Positions 46,226 to 56,264 of a DNA stretch of 64,000 nt are shown one piece after another. Source of the DNA: Marinobacterium sp. xm-d-530 (GTDB taxonomy: Bacteria > Pseudomonadota > Gammaproteobacteria > Pseudomonadales > Balneatricaceae); assembly GCF_013283365.1 (NCBI RefSeq), contig NZ_WBYM01000001.1, positions 558,001 to 622,000 on the forward strand, written 5' to 3'. How positions within the stretch are numbered: position 1 is the stretch's first letter; the number at the start of each line of letters is the position of its first letter. The notes below the pieces were generated by a model that was given only the letters and a program-made list of their open reading frames with translations, was not told the origin of the DNA and did no database searches. Position numbers and translations under genes: made by a program.

Positions 46226-46257
46226 AAAAGACCCAGCCGATGCTGGGTCTTTTTTTG
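46226..46257. terminator. Terminator between pyrC' and pilU
   Basis: A 12-base perfect stem, AAAAGACCCAGC (46226-46237) and GCTGGGTCTTTT (46242-46253), has a CGAT loop and T-run. It can act in both directions for the convergent pyrC' and pilU. Confidence 0.92.
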
Positions 46258-46273
46258 CCTATTTATGGACCAA

Positions 46274-47407
46274 TCAGTGATTCAGAGTATCGTCTGAATC
46301 TTGAAGGGTGAATGACGGTAGATCCTCACCTTCTTGCTTACCCCCCTCATCACTGAGTTTGATCATCAAACGCAGATCATTTGACGAGTCAGCAAAGGAC
46401 AGTGCCACTTCGTAAGTGATGACACCCTCTTTGTAGAGCGCAAACAGTGCCTGATCGAAGGTCTGCATGCCAAGATTGCTCGATTTCTTGATGACATTTT
46501 TAATCTCGTGCACCTCACCTTTGCGAATCAGATCCTGAATCAGCGGCGTGTTGATTAGTACTTCAATGGCCGCTCTTCGCCCCTTACCATCCGCAGTGGG
46601 CAGCAGTTGCTGCGCGACAATCGCTTTCAAGTTAAGTGATAGATCCATCCAGATCTGATTATGATGCTCAGGGCCAAAGAACGAGATGATACGGTCAAGG
46701 GCTTGATTCGCATTGTTAGCATGAAGCGTTGCCAAACAGAGGTGGCCGGTCTCAGCGAATGCCAGAGCGTACGCCATGGTTTCTGCCGAGCGGATTTCAC
46801 CCATCAAGATGACATCTGGTGCCTGACGTAAGGTGTTTTTCAGTGCTACTTCAAACGACTCAGTATCAAGCCCCACTTCACGTTGAGTCACGATCGACTT
46901 TTTATGATGGTGAATGTACTCAATGGGGTCTTCAACCGTAATGATATGCCCCGCAGCATGCTCATTACGGTAATCAATCATTGATGCCAGAGAGGTCGAT
47001 TTACCGGTAGAGGTACCACCGACAAATAGGATCAAACCACGCTTAGTCATCGAGAGATCTTTAAGCACCTCAGGAAGTTTGAGCTCCTCCATAGTCGGTA
47101 TGTGGTTAGCTATAGAACGCAGCACCATTCCCGGCGTGTTTCGTTGCACATAGGCGCTAACACGAAAACGACCGATACCGTTCACACTCAGTGCAAAGTT
47201 ACACTCATTGGTCGCTTCAAATTCAGCCAGCTGCTTATCACTCATGGTGCTGTAGACCAGTGCACGTGATTGTGAGGAGTTGAGCGATTCACGTGTTAGT
47301 GGCTTGATCGTGCCGTCCACCTTGATAGAAGGGGGTGCACCTGCAGTGATGAACAGATCTGAACCACCGCGCTCGGTCATTACTTTTAATAGCTGTGTAA
47401 AATCCAC
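46274..47407 (-). CDS. pilU: Type IV pilus retraction ATPase accessory PilU
   Basis: 377 residues of the PilT/PilB secretion-ATPase family. Walker A reads FVGGTSTGKSTSLASM, followed by the Asp box VEDPIEYIHHHKKSIV, Walker B LMGEIRSAETM and the His box TGHLCLATLHANNA. The C-terminal extension beyond the ATPase core (after ADSSNDLRLMIKL) is typical of PilU and absent from PilT. It works with PilT in pilus retraction. 12 bases after pilT on the same strand. Confidence 0.95.
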   Translation of the reverse strand: MDFTQLLKVMTERGGSDLFITAGAPPSIKVDGTIKPLTRESLNSSQSRALVYSTMSDKQLAEFEATNECNFALSVNGIGRFRVSAYVQRNTPGMVLRSIANHIPTMEELKLPEVLKDLSMTKRGLILFVGGTSTGKSTSLASMIDYRNEHAAGHIITVEDPIEYIHHHKKSIVTQREVGLDTESFEVALKNTLRQAPDVILMGEIRSAETMAYALAFAETGHLCLATLHANNANQALDRIISFFGPEHHNQIWMDLSLNLKAIVAQQLLPTADGKGRRAAIEVLINTPLIQDLIRKGEVHEIKNVIKKSSNLGMQTFDQALFALYKEGVITYEVALSFADSSNDLRLMIKLSDEGGKQEGEDLPSFTLQDSDDTLNH

Positions 47408-47419
47408 GGGTTACCTCAC

Positions 47420-48454
47420 CTAAAATATCGAAGGGTCTTTAGCGCGAGCAGCCGCTTGCTCTGGCGTGATAAAGCCTTTTTGAACCAGCTCTAAAAGAGC
47501 CTGATCCAAGGTCTTCATACCCACCTGGGAACCCGTCTGAATGGCTGAATACATCTGAGCCACTTTATCTTCCCGAATCAGGTTACGTATGGCAGATGTC
47601 CCGATCATTATCTCGTGAGCTGCGACTCGACCGCCGCCTGTCTTCTTCAAAAGGGATTGAGAGATAACGCCCTGCAGCGATTCAGAGAGCATTGAACGGA
47701 CCATATCTTTCTCTGCGGCTGGAAAGACATCGATGATACGGTCAATGGTTTTCGCTGCCGAGGTGGTATGCAGAGTGCCGAAAACTAAGTGTCCAGTCTC
47801 TGCTGCAGTCAACGCAAGACGAATGGTCTCTAGGTCACGCATCTCACCCACTAGGATGACATCGGGGTCTTCACGCAGCGCCGAACGCAGTGCCGCATCA
47901 AATCCAAGGGTATCTCGATGCACCTCACGCTGGTTAATCAGACACTTTTTACTCTCGTGTACAAATTCGATGGGATCCTCAATCGTCAATATATGCTCAG
48001 ATCGAGAGTCATTGATGTAATCGATCATCGCTGCCAGCGTGGTCGACTTACCGGAACCGGTTGGTCCTGTCACTAGAACCAGCCCTTTTGGCTGGTCGGA
48101 GAGCTGCTGGAAGACCTTACCCATGCCAAGATCATCCATAGTCAGCACTTTACTGGGGATGGTACGAAATACCGCTGCCGCTCCGCGGTTTTGAACAAAA
48201 CCATTAACACGAAAACGCGCCAGCTGAGGTACTTCAAAGGAGAAATCGACTTCTAACTTCTCTTCGTACTCTTTACGCTGCTTGTCATTCATAATGTCAT
48301 ACAGCAACCCATGGACCTGTTTATGATCCATCGATGGCAGTTTGATGCGACGCACAACACCGTCGACACGGATCAACGGCGGCATACCCGCCGTAATGTG
48401 CAGATCGGATGCTCCTTGCTGTACAGCAAAGGCTAAAAGTTCGGTAATATCCAT
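47420..48454 (-). CDS. pilT: Type IV pilus twitching motility ATPase PilT
   Basis: Hexameric retraction motor, 344 residues from MDITELLAFAVQQGASDLHI. Upstream in-frame codons give a leader that does not match the family. Walker A VTGPTGSGKSTTLAAM is at about 125-140, the Asp box IEDPIEFVHESKK, Walker B LVGEMRDLETIRLAL, and the His box TGHLVFGTLHTTSAAKTIDR. The conserved AIRNLIREDK near the C-terminus is intact. Divergent from yggS across 55 bases. Confidence 0.97.
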   Translation of the reverse strand: MDITELLAFAVQQGASDLHITAGMPPLIRVDGVVRRIKLPSMDHKQVHGLLYDIMNDKQRKEYEEKLEVDFSFEVPQLARFRVNGFVQNRGAAAVFRTIPSKVLTMDDLGMGKVFQQLSDQPKGLVLVTGPTGSGKSTTLAAMIDYINDSRSEHILTIEDPIEFVHESKKCLINQREVHRDTLGFDAALRSALREDPDVILVGEMRDLETIRLALTAAETGHLVFGTLHTTSAAKTIDRIIDVFPAAEKDMVRSMLSESLQGVISQSLLKKTGGGRVAAHEIMIGTSAIRNLIREDKVAQMYSAIQTGSQVGMKTLDQALLELVQKGFITPEQAAARAKDPSIF

Positions 48455-48509
48455 AATTGAGTTCACCCTAGCGGAAACGACCGCATCAACCTCATGAGTA
48501 GTGACACAT

Positions 48510-49202
48510 ATGACTAGCATAGCAGAGAGCCTGAAAAAGGTGAGATCCGAGATAGAAAAAGCCTGCGCTGAGTCAAACCGTTCTGAAAAAGAGGTATGCC
48601 TACTAGCCGTCAGTAAGACCCGTAGTGTGGATGAGGTCGTCGAACTGGCTCGCTTAGGGCAACGTGCTTTCGGTGAAAATTATCTGCAAGAGGCGCTGGA
48701 TAAAATATCCGCTCTTGAGCCCCTTAATCTCGAATGGCACTTTATTGGCCCCATTCAATCCAACAAAACTAAGTCAATCGCAGAGCAGTTTGCCTGGGTC
48801 CATAGCGTCGATAGACTCAAAATCGCACAGCGCCTGTCAGCACAACGTCCTCACTATGCCGAGGACTTAAACATCTGCTTGCAGGTTAATATTAGCTGTG
48901 AAGAGAGCAAATCTGGCTGCTTTCCAGATGAAGCGCTCGAGCTCGCCAAACAGATTGCCGAACTCCCCAAAATAAACTTGCGTGGTTTAATGGCTATACC
49001 AGAAGCGACTGAGGATGTTGAACTACAAAAAGAGCGTTTTTGTCAGGTGAGAACTCTGTTTGAAGAGATCAAACAAACGATACCCAGTCTGGATACCCTA
49101 TCAATGGGCATGTCGGGTGATCTGGATGCCGCCATTGAAGAGGGCGCAACCATCGTTCGTATTGGTACGGCTCTATTCGGCCCACGCAACTACAACAAAT
49201 AA
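48510..49202 (+). CDS. yggS: YggS/PLPBP family pyridoxal-phosphate homeostasis protein
   Basis: 230 residues with the alanine-racemase N-terminal barrel fold. The PLP lysine is Lys36 in LLAVSKTRS; GENYLQEAL, WHFIGPIQSNKTK, the MSGDLDAAIEEG phosphate cup and RIGTALFG are conserved. Maintains PLP and amino-acid pools rather than catalysing a known reaction. It starts the yggS-proC-yggT block. Confidence 0.95.
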   Translation: MTSIAESLKKVRSEIEKACAESNRSEKEVCLLAVSKTRSVDEVVELARLGQRAFGENYLQEALDKISALEPLNLEWHFIGPIQSNKTKSIAEQFAWVHSVDRLKIAQRLSAQRPHYAEDLNICLQVNISCEESKSGCFPDEALELAKQIAELPKINLRGLMAIPEATEDVELQKERFCQVRTLFEEIKQTIPSLDTLSMGMSGDLDAAIEEGATIVRIGTALFGPRNYNK

Positions 49203-49218
49203 TTTTTAGGAGAAGAGT

Positions 49219-50043
49219 GTGGCACAGCCATCTATCGCATTTATTGGTACAGGCAACATGGCCGGTGCAATCCTTGAGGGCTTAATTGCAACGGGATACC
49301 CCGTCGACAAGCTATGGGCCACACGTCGCCAGCTCGATAAGTTAGCAAGCTTTGCTGAGCGTGGCGTTCACACAACGACCGATAACCATCTCGCGATTAA
49401 CGCTTCGGAAATTGTTGTAATCTCCGTTAAGCCGCAGATGATGCGCGATACACTGACTGAGTTAGCACCCACACTGAAACAGCGTAAACCGCTGTTAATC
49501 TCTGTGGCAGCAGGCATTAGCTGCGACTCTTTGGAGCGTTGGGCCGGCGGTGAACTGGCCGTGATTCGTTCAATGCCGAACACGCCATCTCTACTCAAAT
49601 TAGGCGCCAGCGGTCTGTTTGCCAACCCTAGGGTGAGCGATGAGCAGAAAGCTCAAGCCTCTGCGATTGCAGAAGCGGTCGGCATTGCTACCTGGTGTGA
49701 CACTGAAGAGGGCATTGATCAGGTAACTGCCGTTTCGGGGTCAGGCCCTGCTTACTTCTTCCTAATGATGGAGAAGATGATTGAAGCGGCACAAGCGCTC
49801 GGCATGAGTCCTGAGGCGGCGCGTCAACTAACCATTCAAACCGCCAAAGGGGCTGCAGAGATGGCCGCTCAAACTGGGATTGAACCGGCCCAGTTGCGAA
49901 AAAATGTCACCTCCCCAGGCGGCACCACTGAGCAAGCGATTAACAGCTTCGAACAGGATCAACTGGGCGAGGTTGTGTTACGAGCAATGACCGCCTGCAA
50001 GAACCGTGCAGCAGAGATGAGTGAGCAACTCGGTAAAGACTAA
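49219..50043 (+). CDS. proC: Pyrroline-5-carboxylate reductase
   Basis: Final step of proline synthesis. 274 residues; GTG start at 49219 with an AGGAGAAGAG ribosome site. NAD(P) motif FIGTGNMAGAILEGL, then SVAAGISCDSL, VIRSMPNTPSL, the catalytic region VTAVSGSGPAYFF, and VTSPGGTTEQAI near the end. Between yggS (16-base gap) and yggT. Confidence 0.97.
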   Translation: MAQPSIAFIGTGNMAGAILEGLIATGYPVDKLWATRRQLDKLASFAERGVHTTTDNHLAINASEIVVISVKPQMMRDTLTELAPTLKQRKPLLISVAAGISCDSLERWAGGELAVIRSMPNTPSLLKLGASGLFANPRVSDEQKAQASAIAEAVGIATWCDTEEGIDQVTAVSGSGPAYFFLMMEKMIEAAQALGMSPEAARQLTIQTAKGAAEMAAQTGIEPAQLRKNVTSPGGTTEQAINSFEQDQLGEVVLRAMTACKNRAAEMSEQLGKD

Positions 50044-50103
50044 TGGCTGTAAAACAGCTACTCTTAAACACTTGTCATCATTAAGCGAACTATAGGATTG
50101 AAC

Positions 50104-50649
50104 ATGGCTGGCGATACACTGACATTAATCATTCGAACGATTGGTGAAGTTTTTGCATTTATTCTGCTTCTGCGATTTTTGCTGCAGGCTAGTGGCGCTG
50201 ACTACTACAATCCGATCTCTCAATCGGTGGTTCGCTTTACCCAAGTTCCTTTGGCTCCACTGCAGAAACTGGTTCCAAGAATTGGGCGTTTAGACATCTC
50301 CCCGTTGGTATTAGCCTTCGCAGTTAAAGTGGCTGTTGTTGTCGCGATTATCTTCTTTACTCAGGGCAACACCCCCAACATGCTGGGTGCGGCACTGTTT
50401 GGCCTATTCGGGGTGCTTGATGGCATTCTAACCATCTACTTTTGGGCTGTTATTGGGTCCGTGATCCTCTCCTGGGTAGCTCCAAACAGCTACCACCCTG
50501 GCCCACAGCTCATTATGCAGATCACAGAGCCCGTGTTCTCTTTGGCGCGCAAGGTTATTCCACCTATCGGCGGTCTGGATCTATCACCGATTTTGATCTT
50601 TTTAGTGATTCAAATTCTACAATCTCAAATCACTCGTCTGGTCATGTAA
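50104..50649 (+). CDS. yggT: YggT family integral membrane protein
   Basis: 181 residues made of two YGGT repeats, each with two membrane segments (about 5-25 and 62-85; 105-125 and 155-178). The repeats share a motif around LLQASGADYYNPISQ, and WVAPNSYHPGP in the second. Implicated in osmotic shock tolerance and linked with division genes in other bacteria; molecular role unknown. The ATG at 50104 is preferred over an upstream in-frame TTG. Confidence 0.92.
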   Translation: MAGDTLTLIIRTIGEVFAFILLLRFLLQASGADYYNPISQSVVRFTQVPLAPLQKLVPRIGRLDISPLVLAFAVKVAVVVAIIFFTQGNTPNMLGAALFGLFGVLDGILTIYFWAVIGSVILSWVAPNSYHPGPQLIMQITEPVFSLARKVIPPIGGLDLSPILIFLVIQILQSQITRLVM

Positions 50650-50714
50650 CTGAACCCGTGGTTTGCTAGAATTAAATACTGTTTCACGTACAGCATTGCA
50701 CAGGAGATAGCCTA

Positions 50715-51881
50715 ATGCCGGCTAGCTTGCCAACGGACTCCGTCGGTATCGTTACACCAGAATTGATTCACTTTGCCGAGCCTCTCTCTTTGGCTTCCGG
50801 CCGAGTGCTGCCTGAATACGATCTTATGGTTGAGACCTACGGGCAACTTAATGCGGATTGCTCAAATGCGGTTTTGATCTGCCATGCACTATCGGGTCAC
50901 CACCATGCGGCGGGATATCATTCAGAGAGTGATAAATACCCTGGCTGGTGGGACAGTGCTATTGGTCCTGGGAAGCCGATCGACACGAATCGCTTTTTTG
51001 TTGTGTCCTTGAATAACCTTGGTGGCTGTCACGGCTCGACAGGCCCGACTTCCATCGATCCAAACACCGGAAAACCTTACGGACCAGACTTTCCTTTTGT
51101 AACCGTTCGAGACTGGGTTAACAGTCAGGTTCGACTTGCAGACCACTTCGGTATCCAACGTTGGGCAGCGATTGTGGGTGGCAGCTTGGGCGGTATGCAG
51201 GCTATGCAGTGGTCAATCGACTTCCCTGAAAGACTGGGTCACGCGTTAATCATCGCCTCTTCACCAAAGTTAACGGCACAGAATATCGCGTTCAATGAGG
51301 TGGCTAGACAGGCTATTTCGAAAGACCCTCAGTTCCACGAGGGACGCTATTACGATCACGAAACCCTTCCCAAAACAGGGCTCTCACTGGCTCGAATGAT
51401 TGGCCACATCACCTATCTATCTGATGATGGCATGGCCGAGAAGTTTGGTCGTGAGATGCGCACGGGTGAGCTGAGTTTCGACTTAAATACTCAATTCCAA
51501 GTCGAAAGTTACCTTCGATACCAAGGTGAGAAGTTTTCGACGGCGTTCGATGCAAATACCTACCTGTTAATGACAAAAGCGCTGGATTACTTTGATCCCG
51601 CATCAGAGTATGGCGATGATCTTTCAAAAGCATTAAGCCAGGCTAGCTGTAAATTTCTCGTCGTCTCGTTTACAACAGACTGGCGCTTCTCTCCCGAGCG
51701 CTCGCGTGAGATTACCGATGCACTGGTCGCAGCCAATAAAGATGTTAGCTACGCAGAAATCGACTCTGATCACGGACACGACGCCTTCTTAATCGATAGC
51801 CCTCGTTACATGGCTGTTTTTAGAGCCTACATGAACCGTGTAGCCAATGAACTCAATCTAGGAGTCACCCATGAGAGCTGA
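50715..51881 (+). CDS. metX: Homoserine O-acyltransferase MetX
   Basis: Alpha/beta-hydrolase enzyme that activates homoserine for methionine synthesis. 388 residues; oxyanion and nucleophile region [12 protein letters not shown] (Ser157), catalytic Asp in TTDWRFSP, and His in [11 protein letters not shown]. MetX proteins paired with metW in proteobacteria often use succinyl-CoA instead of acetyl-CoA; I cannot decide from sequence alone. The ribosome site AGGAG precedes the ATG. Overlaps metW by 11 bases. Confidence 0.94.
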   Translation: MPASLPTDSVGIVTPELIHFAEPLSLASGRVLPEYDLMVETYGQLNADCSNAVLICHALSGHHHAAGYHSESDKYPGWWDSAIGPGKPIDTNRFFVVSLNNLGGCHGSTGPTSIDPNTGKPYGPDFPFVTVRDWVNSQVRLADHFGIQRWAAIVGGSLGGMQAMQWSIDFPERLGHALIIASSPKLTAQNIAFNEVARQAISKDPQFHEGRYYDHETLPKTGLSLARMIGHITYLSDDGMAEKFGREMRTGELSFDLNTQFQVESYLRYQGEKFSTAFDANTYLLMTKALDYFDPASEYGDDLSKALSQASCKFLVVSFTTDWRFSPERSREITDALVAANKDVSYAEIDSDHGHDAFLIDSPRYMAVFRAYMNRVANELNLGVTHES

Positions 51882-52461
51882 TTTAGAGATCATTGCAGAC
51901 TGGATTCAACCCGAGGCGCGCGTCCTTGATATGGGTTGTGGTGACGGTGAACTGCTCGATTTTCTCTCCCAGCAAAAGCAGGTTGATGGCTTAGGTTTAG
52001 AGATCGATCATGACAATATCACTCACTGTATTGCTCGCGGTGTAAACGTCATTGAAAAAAACTTAGATGAAGGTCTTGCCAGCATAGACGACTCAAGCTT
52101 TGACAGCGTCGTTATGACGCAAGCGTTGCAGGTCATGCACCGTCCCGACTTGATCGTAGAGGAGATGTTGCGTATTGGTAATGAGGGGATCGTCACCTTC
52201 CCTAACTTTGCCCACTGGCGTGCGCGATTCTACTTGGCATTTCGCGGTAAGATGCCGGTCTCCAAGTTTCTCTCTTACAGTTGGTATGACACGCCAAACA
52301 TTCACTTCTGTACCTTTAAAGATTTTGAAGCGCTCTGCATCGAGAGAAACATCCGAATCATTGAACGCACCGTAGTCGATAATGAGCACCGCCAGCGTTG
52401 GTGGCATAAGCTCTGGCCCAACATGATGGGTGAAATCGCGATCTACCGAATCACACGTTAG
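51871..52461 (+). CDS. metW: MetW, methionine biosynthesis methyltransferase-like protein
   Basis: 196 residues of the SAM-methyltransferase fold. [15 protein letters not shown] is motif I, followed by GLEIDHDNI and conserved [12 protein letters not shown] and [18 protein letters not shown]. Always paired with MetX; required for full MetX activity in several proteobacteria. The start codon lies inside the metX end, suggesting coupled translation. Confidence 0.95.
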   Translation: MRADLEIIADWIQPEARVLDMGCGDGELLDFLSQQKQVDGLGLEIDHDNITHCIARGVNVIEKNLDEGLASIDDSSFDSVVMTQALQVMHRPDLIVEEMLRIGNEGIVTFPNFAHWRARFYLAFRGKMPVSKFLSYSWYDTPNIHFCTFKDFEALCIERNIRIIERTVVDNEHRQRWWHKLWPNMMGEIAIYRITR

Positions 52462-52473
52462 AGGTTGAGATTA

Positions 52474-52911
52474 ATGATGCGTTCTTTAATGGTTCTATTA
52501 CTCACTTCGCTATTTGCTCTGTCCGGTCATGCGGAACAGAAACAGATTGAGCGTGGTTATGAAGTGCACTATAACGCCTTCAACTCGAGTTTCGTTACCC
52601 CTGAAGTCGCCGCTGCAAATGGCATCCTGCGCAGTAAAGTGAGAGCTCTGGTCAATGTGGCTGTTTTCAAACTTGAGCAGAACGGTTACAAAACGGCTGT
52701 ACGTGCCAATATAAAAGGCGAGGCGAGTAATTTGCTTCAACAGATTCAGACCATCGAATTCAAACCGATCATTGAAGGCGATGCAATCTACTACATTGGC
52801 GGGTTCCGCTTCAGCGAAGAGGAACGCATGACGATCGAGCTCGAGGTCACACCGGACCCTAACCAAGCTCCGATCAAGGTTAGCTTCAACCAAACCTTCT
52901 ACACGGAGTAG
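52474..52911 (+). CDS. DUF4426 periplasmic protein
   Basis: 145 residues from the ATG at 52474. Signal peptide MMRSLMVLLLTSLFALSGHA is followed by a DUF4426 beta domain: EVHYNAFNSSFVTPEVAAA, the LVNVAVFK strand and a FNQTFYTE C-terminus. Conserved in position between metW and rdgB in Pseudomonas relatives. No function is known. Ends 2 bases before rdgB. Confidence 0.85.
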   Translation: MMRSLMVLLLTSLFALSGHAEQKQIERGYEVHYNAFNSSFVTPEVAAANGILRSKVRALVNVAVFKLEQNGYKTAVRANIKGEASNLLQQIQTIEFKPIIEGDAIYYIGGFRFSEEERMTIELEVTPDPNQAPIKVSFNQTFYTE

Positions 52912-52913
52912 GC

Positions 52914-53516
52914 ATGAGCCAGCGGATTGTTTTAGCCAGCGGTAACCAGGGCAAACTCAAGGAGTTCTCAAAGATACTGGCCCCTTTGGATTTTGAGATC
53001 GTCTCCCAGGGAGACTTGGGTGTTGAAGATGCTGAAGAGACCGGTTTAAGTTTTGTCGAGAACGCGATCATCAAAGCCCGCAACGCTTGCGCTGCAACCG
53101 GCTTACCTGCCATTGCTGATGACTCAGGCCTTGAGGTGGATGCTCTCTCTGGAGCCCCTGGCATCTACTCTGCTCGTTTTGCAGGCCCAGGAGCCTCGGA
53201 CCAACAGAATATAGATAAGCTTCTTCAAGAGCTTGGTGAGCTTGAAGCGGAGCAGCGCTCTGCACGATTTCGCTGTGTTCTGGTCTGTATGCGCCACCAG
53301 AATGATCCTACTCCACTGATCGCTGTGGGCAGCTGGGAAGGTAAGATTCTTGGTGCACCTGAAGGGGAGAATGGCTTTGGTTACGATCCTATATTCTGGT
53401 CACCTGAGTATGACTGCGCAGCAGCACAACTCACCCCAGAGCAGAAAAAAGCCGTCAGCCATCGCGGCAAAGCCGTTGCACAGCTGACAGAACAGCTGGC
53501 TGCTTTCCTCGCCTAA
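52914..53516 (+). CDS. rdgB: RdgB, XTP/dITP pyrophosphatase
   Basis: House-cleaning Ham1 pyrophosphatase that removes non-canonical purine triphosphates. 200 residues with SGNQGKLKEFSKIL, SFVENAIIKARNA, the catalytic ADDSGLEVDAL, GAPGIYSARFAG and GFGYDPIFW. All active-site elements present. The stop codon is directly adjacent to the hemW ATG. Confidence 0.97.
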   Translation: MSQRIVLASGNQGKLKEFSKILAPLDFEIVSQGDLGVEDAEETGLSFVENAIIKARNACAATGLPAIADDSGLEVDALSGAPGIYSARFAGPGASDQQNIDKLLQELGELEAEQRSARFRCVLVCMRHQNDPTPLIAVGSWEGKILGAPEGENGFGYDPIFWSPEYDCAAAQLTPEQKKAVSHRGKAVAQLTEQLAAFLA

Positions 53517-54662
53517 ATGGATGCCAAGCTACCACCGCTGTCACTCTATGTGCACGTGCCTTGGTGCATTCGAAAGTGTCCATATTGTGACTTCAATTCG
53601 CACCAAGTCAGAGATGAGATTCCTGAATCACTCTACTTGGACCGACTCATTTCAGAACTTAAAAACGAGCAACACCTAACGTCTGGTCGACCCATACATT
53701 CGATCTTCATCGGTGGCGGGACACCTAGCCTTCTAAAACCGGAAAGCTACGCCAGATTACTTGAGGCTGTTAAATCAAACTACAGCCTAGAACCAGACGC
53801 TGAAATTACTATGGAAGCAAACCCTGGGACTTTTGAACAAGAGAAGTTTGAAGGGTTTGCAGATGCGGGCATCAATCGGTTGTCGATTGGCGTGCAGAGC
53901 TTTGATGATGATCGACTGAGAGCTCTTGGCCGAATTCATACAGGCGGCGAAGCCATTAAAGCCATTCAATCAGCAACAAAACTGTTTCAACGGACTAATA
54001 TCGATCTGATGCACGGACTACCCGGTCAAACCCCGGACGCTGCGTTGAATGATCTTGAGCAGGCTATCGCATTCGAACCCGATCAAATCTCTTGGTATCA
54101 ACTGACGATTGAACCTAACACAGAGTTTGCAGCCAAACCGCCCTCTCTACCGATCGAGGAGTCCTTATGGACTATTCAGGAGCAGGGCAGTGAACTGCTA
54201 AAACGTCATGGCTATGAGCAATATGAGATTTCGGCCTTCGCACGACCAGGCGGTGAATCAAAACACAACCTCAACTACTGGCAGTTCGGCGACTACTTAG
54301 GTATTGGAGCCGGCGCACACGCTAAGATTTCCCGCTGGGAGCAAGGTCAGCTGCTGATTGAACGTATTCATAAACAGCGCCAACCCAAGGCTTACATAAA
54401 TGCCATCGACCCAGTTGCAGGTAGAGAGATCATAGAATCCGAGGCTCTGCCCTTTGAGTTTATGCTCAATGCCTTGCGCCTGAAATCGGGCGTTGCCACA
54501 GAGCTTTTTGAGCAGAGCACTGGATGTTCGATTGAACGTATAGAACCTCTGCTATCAAAAGCTCGTCAACGTGGAATGCTAATTGAAGACCCTGCCCGGA
54601 TTGCTCCAACCCAAGAGGGGCAGCTGTTTCTGAATGATCTGTTGGAGATGTTTATCGATTGA
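53517..54662 (+). CDS. hemW: HemW, heme chaperone radical-SAM protein
   Basis: 381 residues. The radical SAM cysteines are Cys17, Cys21 and Cys24 (HVPWCIRKCPYCDF), and GGGTPSLL and EANPGT follow. It has the HemW C-terminal domain instead of the HemN N-terminal trip-wire, so it is the heme-delivery protein rather than coproporphyrinogen III oxidase. Last gene of the yggS-hemW string. Its 3' end overlaps the convergent HAD gene by 11 bases. Confidence 0.93.
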   Translation: MDAKLPPLSLYVHVPWCIRKCPYCDFNSHQVRDEIPESLYLDRLISELKNEQHLTSGRPIHSIFIGGGTPSLLKPESYARLLEAVKSNYSLEPDAEITMEANPGTFEQEKFEGFADAGINRLSIGVQSFDDDRLRALGRIHTGGEAIKAIQSATKLFQRTNIDLMHGLPGQTPDAALNDLEQAIAFEPDQISWYQLTIEPNTEFAAKPPSLPIEESLWTIQEQGSELLKRHGYEQYEISAFARPGGESKHNLNYWQFGDYLGIGAGAHAKISRWEQGQLLIERIHKQRQPKAYINAIDPVAGREIIESEALPFEFMLNALRLKSGVATELFEQSTGCSIERIEPLLSKARQRGMLIEDPARIAPTQEGQLFLNDLLEMFID

Positions 54663-55368
54663 GGTTGGCGACGATCTTAGGTATCTCACTGATCGTCTCA
54701 GCGTGCCAGTCAGCCTCCACCTCAATGGCCCACTCCAGACCTTCGGGGTTGACCCAAATGGTATGCATTCCCATCTCTTTTGCCGCCCGAATATCATTAA
54801 TCGGGTGATCACCCACATGGACCACCTCATCAGCCTTGACCGAGGCAAATTCCAAAGCCTTTTCAAACATCAAAGGATGGGGCTTCGCAGTACCCACCCC
54901 GTCGGCATTAAATTGAAAGTCGAACCACTGAGCTAAGGGTGTTTTAGCCACCTCAGCATTACCGTTACTCAGTGCACCAATCAGCAACCCTTGATCTTTA
55001 AGTTGCTGTAACATGTCGATCACCTGGTCGTAGGGCGTGACCGCGTGGCGATGATGTAAAAACAAATCAAAAGCTGCGGCCGCTTTGGATTCCGCCTCTT
55101 GTTGGGTAAGCCCCACTGAGACCATCCCCTCTTCAAGCAGACGTATACGTGTTTCTGTCATGCTGTGTGCAATTTCTGGATAACGCTCTAATAGAGAGCG
55201 ACGCAGTGCTGATCCTTCGGCAAGATCACTCAATGAATATCGCTCTGTGTAAGCTGGGACCTCGCGCTCTAGCCACTCCCATAGCAAATCGTTCGCTTTA
55301 ATCACAACCGGGTGGACGGCCCATAAGGTATCGTCGAGATCAAAGGTGACACACTTAATTTTTTTCAC
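54652..55368 (-). CDS. yigB: HAD-superfamily phosphatase (YigB-like)
   Basis: 238 residues. Motif I is VTFDLDDTLWAV with the nucleophile Asp, motif II GALSNGNAEV, motif III Lys in GTAKPHPLMF and motif IV VGDHPINDI. An HAD-IA enzyme with a helical cap. Position after xerC is that of YigB, an FMN/5-amino-6-ribitylamino-uracil phosphate phosphatase; exact substrate uncertain. It overlaps the xerC 3' end by 14 bases. Confidence 0.85.
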   Translation of the reverse strand: MKKIKCVTFDLDDTLWAVHPVVIKANDLLWEWLEREVPAYTERYSLSDLAEGSALRRSLLERYPEIAHSMTETRIRLLEEGMVSVGLTQQEAESKAAAAFDLFLHHRHAVTPYDQVIDMLQQLKDQGLLIGALSNGNAEVAKTPLAQWFDFQFNADGVGTAKPHPLMFEKALEFASVKADEVVHVGDHPINDIRAAKEMGMHTIWVNPEGLEWAIEVEADWHAETISEIPKIVANLNR

Positions 55369-56263
55369 GTCGTTTAGCCCTTGGGTGTGAATTTTGATAG
55401 ATCGATTTAAGTTGCTTGAAGTCTAGGTGCGTATATATCTGAGTCGTACTGATATCGGCGTGACCTAATAGCTCTTGCACGGCACGAAGGTCACCAGAGC
55501 CGGCGAGCATTTCAGTCGCGAAACTATGACGCAGCCGGTGTGGGTATAAATTGCCTGCGACACCCGACTGTTCACCAAGCTCTTTCAAACGTTTCTCGAC
55601 GCTGCGGGATGAGAGACGCTTGCCCAGTTTCCCGACAAACAGAGCCTCTTCATTGTAGTCTGCTAATGCCAAGCGCTCCTTGAGCCAAAGCTGAATGGCC
55701 TGCAGAGCCGCACCGCCCACCGGAACTTGGCGCATTTTGCGCCCCTTACCCTCAACGATGACGGAGCCTGAACCTAAATCGATATCGCTTAGATTAATAC
55801 CAACCAGTTCCGATACGCGCAGCCCACTGGAATAGAGCAGCTCCATCATGGCTAGATCACGAATCTTTAAGGGATCATCTTGGGGCGTGTCTAACACCTC
55901 ATTCAAGGTCTCAGAACTCAGTGTTTGTGGAAGACGGCGAGGGGCTTTCGGCGCTTTAATGGCCAGAGCGGGATTATGTTCGCAGATCGATTGCTGATTC
56001 AGATATCGATAAAAGCTACGAAGCGCAGACAGCATTCGTTGCAACGATCGGCCCGACAGACCCTCAGAGTGCAGCTCGGCCACCGCGTAACGCAGAGGGC
56101 GCTCAGAGAGCTCGAGCCAACTGGTGAATTCAATCAGTTGTAGCGTCTCTCGAAAGCGTTGAAGATCGCGCTGATAGTTGAAGACTGTTTTATCGGATAG
56201 CTGACGCTCGACACGCAGATGCTCGGTAAAGCGAAATTCTAAGTCGCTGTCCGAGCAACCCAT
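55355..56263 (-). CDS. xerC: Tyrosine recombinase XerC
   Basis: Chromosome dimer resolution recombinase acting with XerD at dif. 302 residues: an N-terminal SAM-like domain (about 8-95), then catalytic residues Arg149 (SGLRVSEL), Lys173, His242-x-x-Arg245 (HRLRHSFAT), His268 (LLGHADISTT) and Tyr277 (IYTHL). Fully intact. Gene order lysA-dapF-DUF484-xerC-HAD is the chromosomal XerC locus, so this is not an integron or phage integrase. Confidence 0.96.
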   Translation of the reverse strand: MGCSDSDLEFRFTEHLRVERQLSDKTVFNYQRDLQRFRETLQLIEFTSWLELSERPLRYAVAELHSEGLSGRSLQRMLSALRSFYRYLNQQSICEHNPALAIKAPKAPRRLPQTLSSETLNEVLDTPQDDPLKIRDLAMMELLYSSGLRVSELVGINLSDIDLGSGSVIVEGKGRKMRQVPVGGAALQAIQLWLKERLALADYNEEALFVGKLGKRLSSRSVEKRLKELGEQSGVAGNLYPHRLRHSFATEMLAGSGDLRAVQELLGHADISTTQIYTHLDFKQLKSIYQNSHPRAKRREKN

Positions 56264-56264
56264 G

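Noticed and set aside
55355-56263. Tyrosine recombinase as a sign of an integron or prophage
   Set aside because: Gene order lysA-dapF-DUF484-xerC-HAD and the sequence identify chromosomal XerC; no attachment site, cassette or phage gene is nearby.
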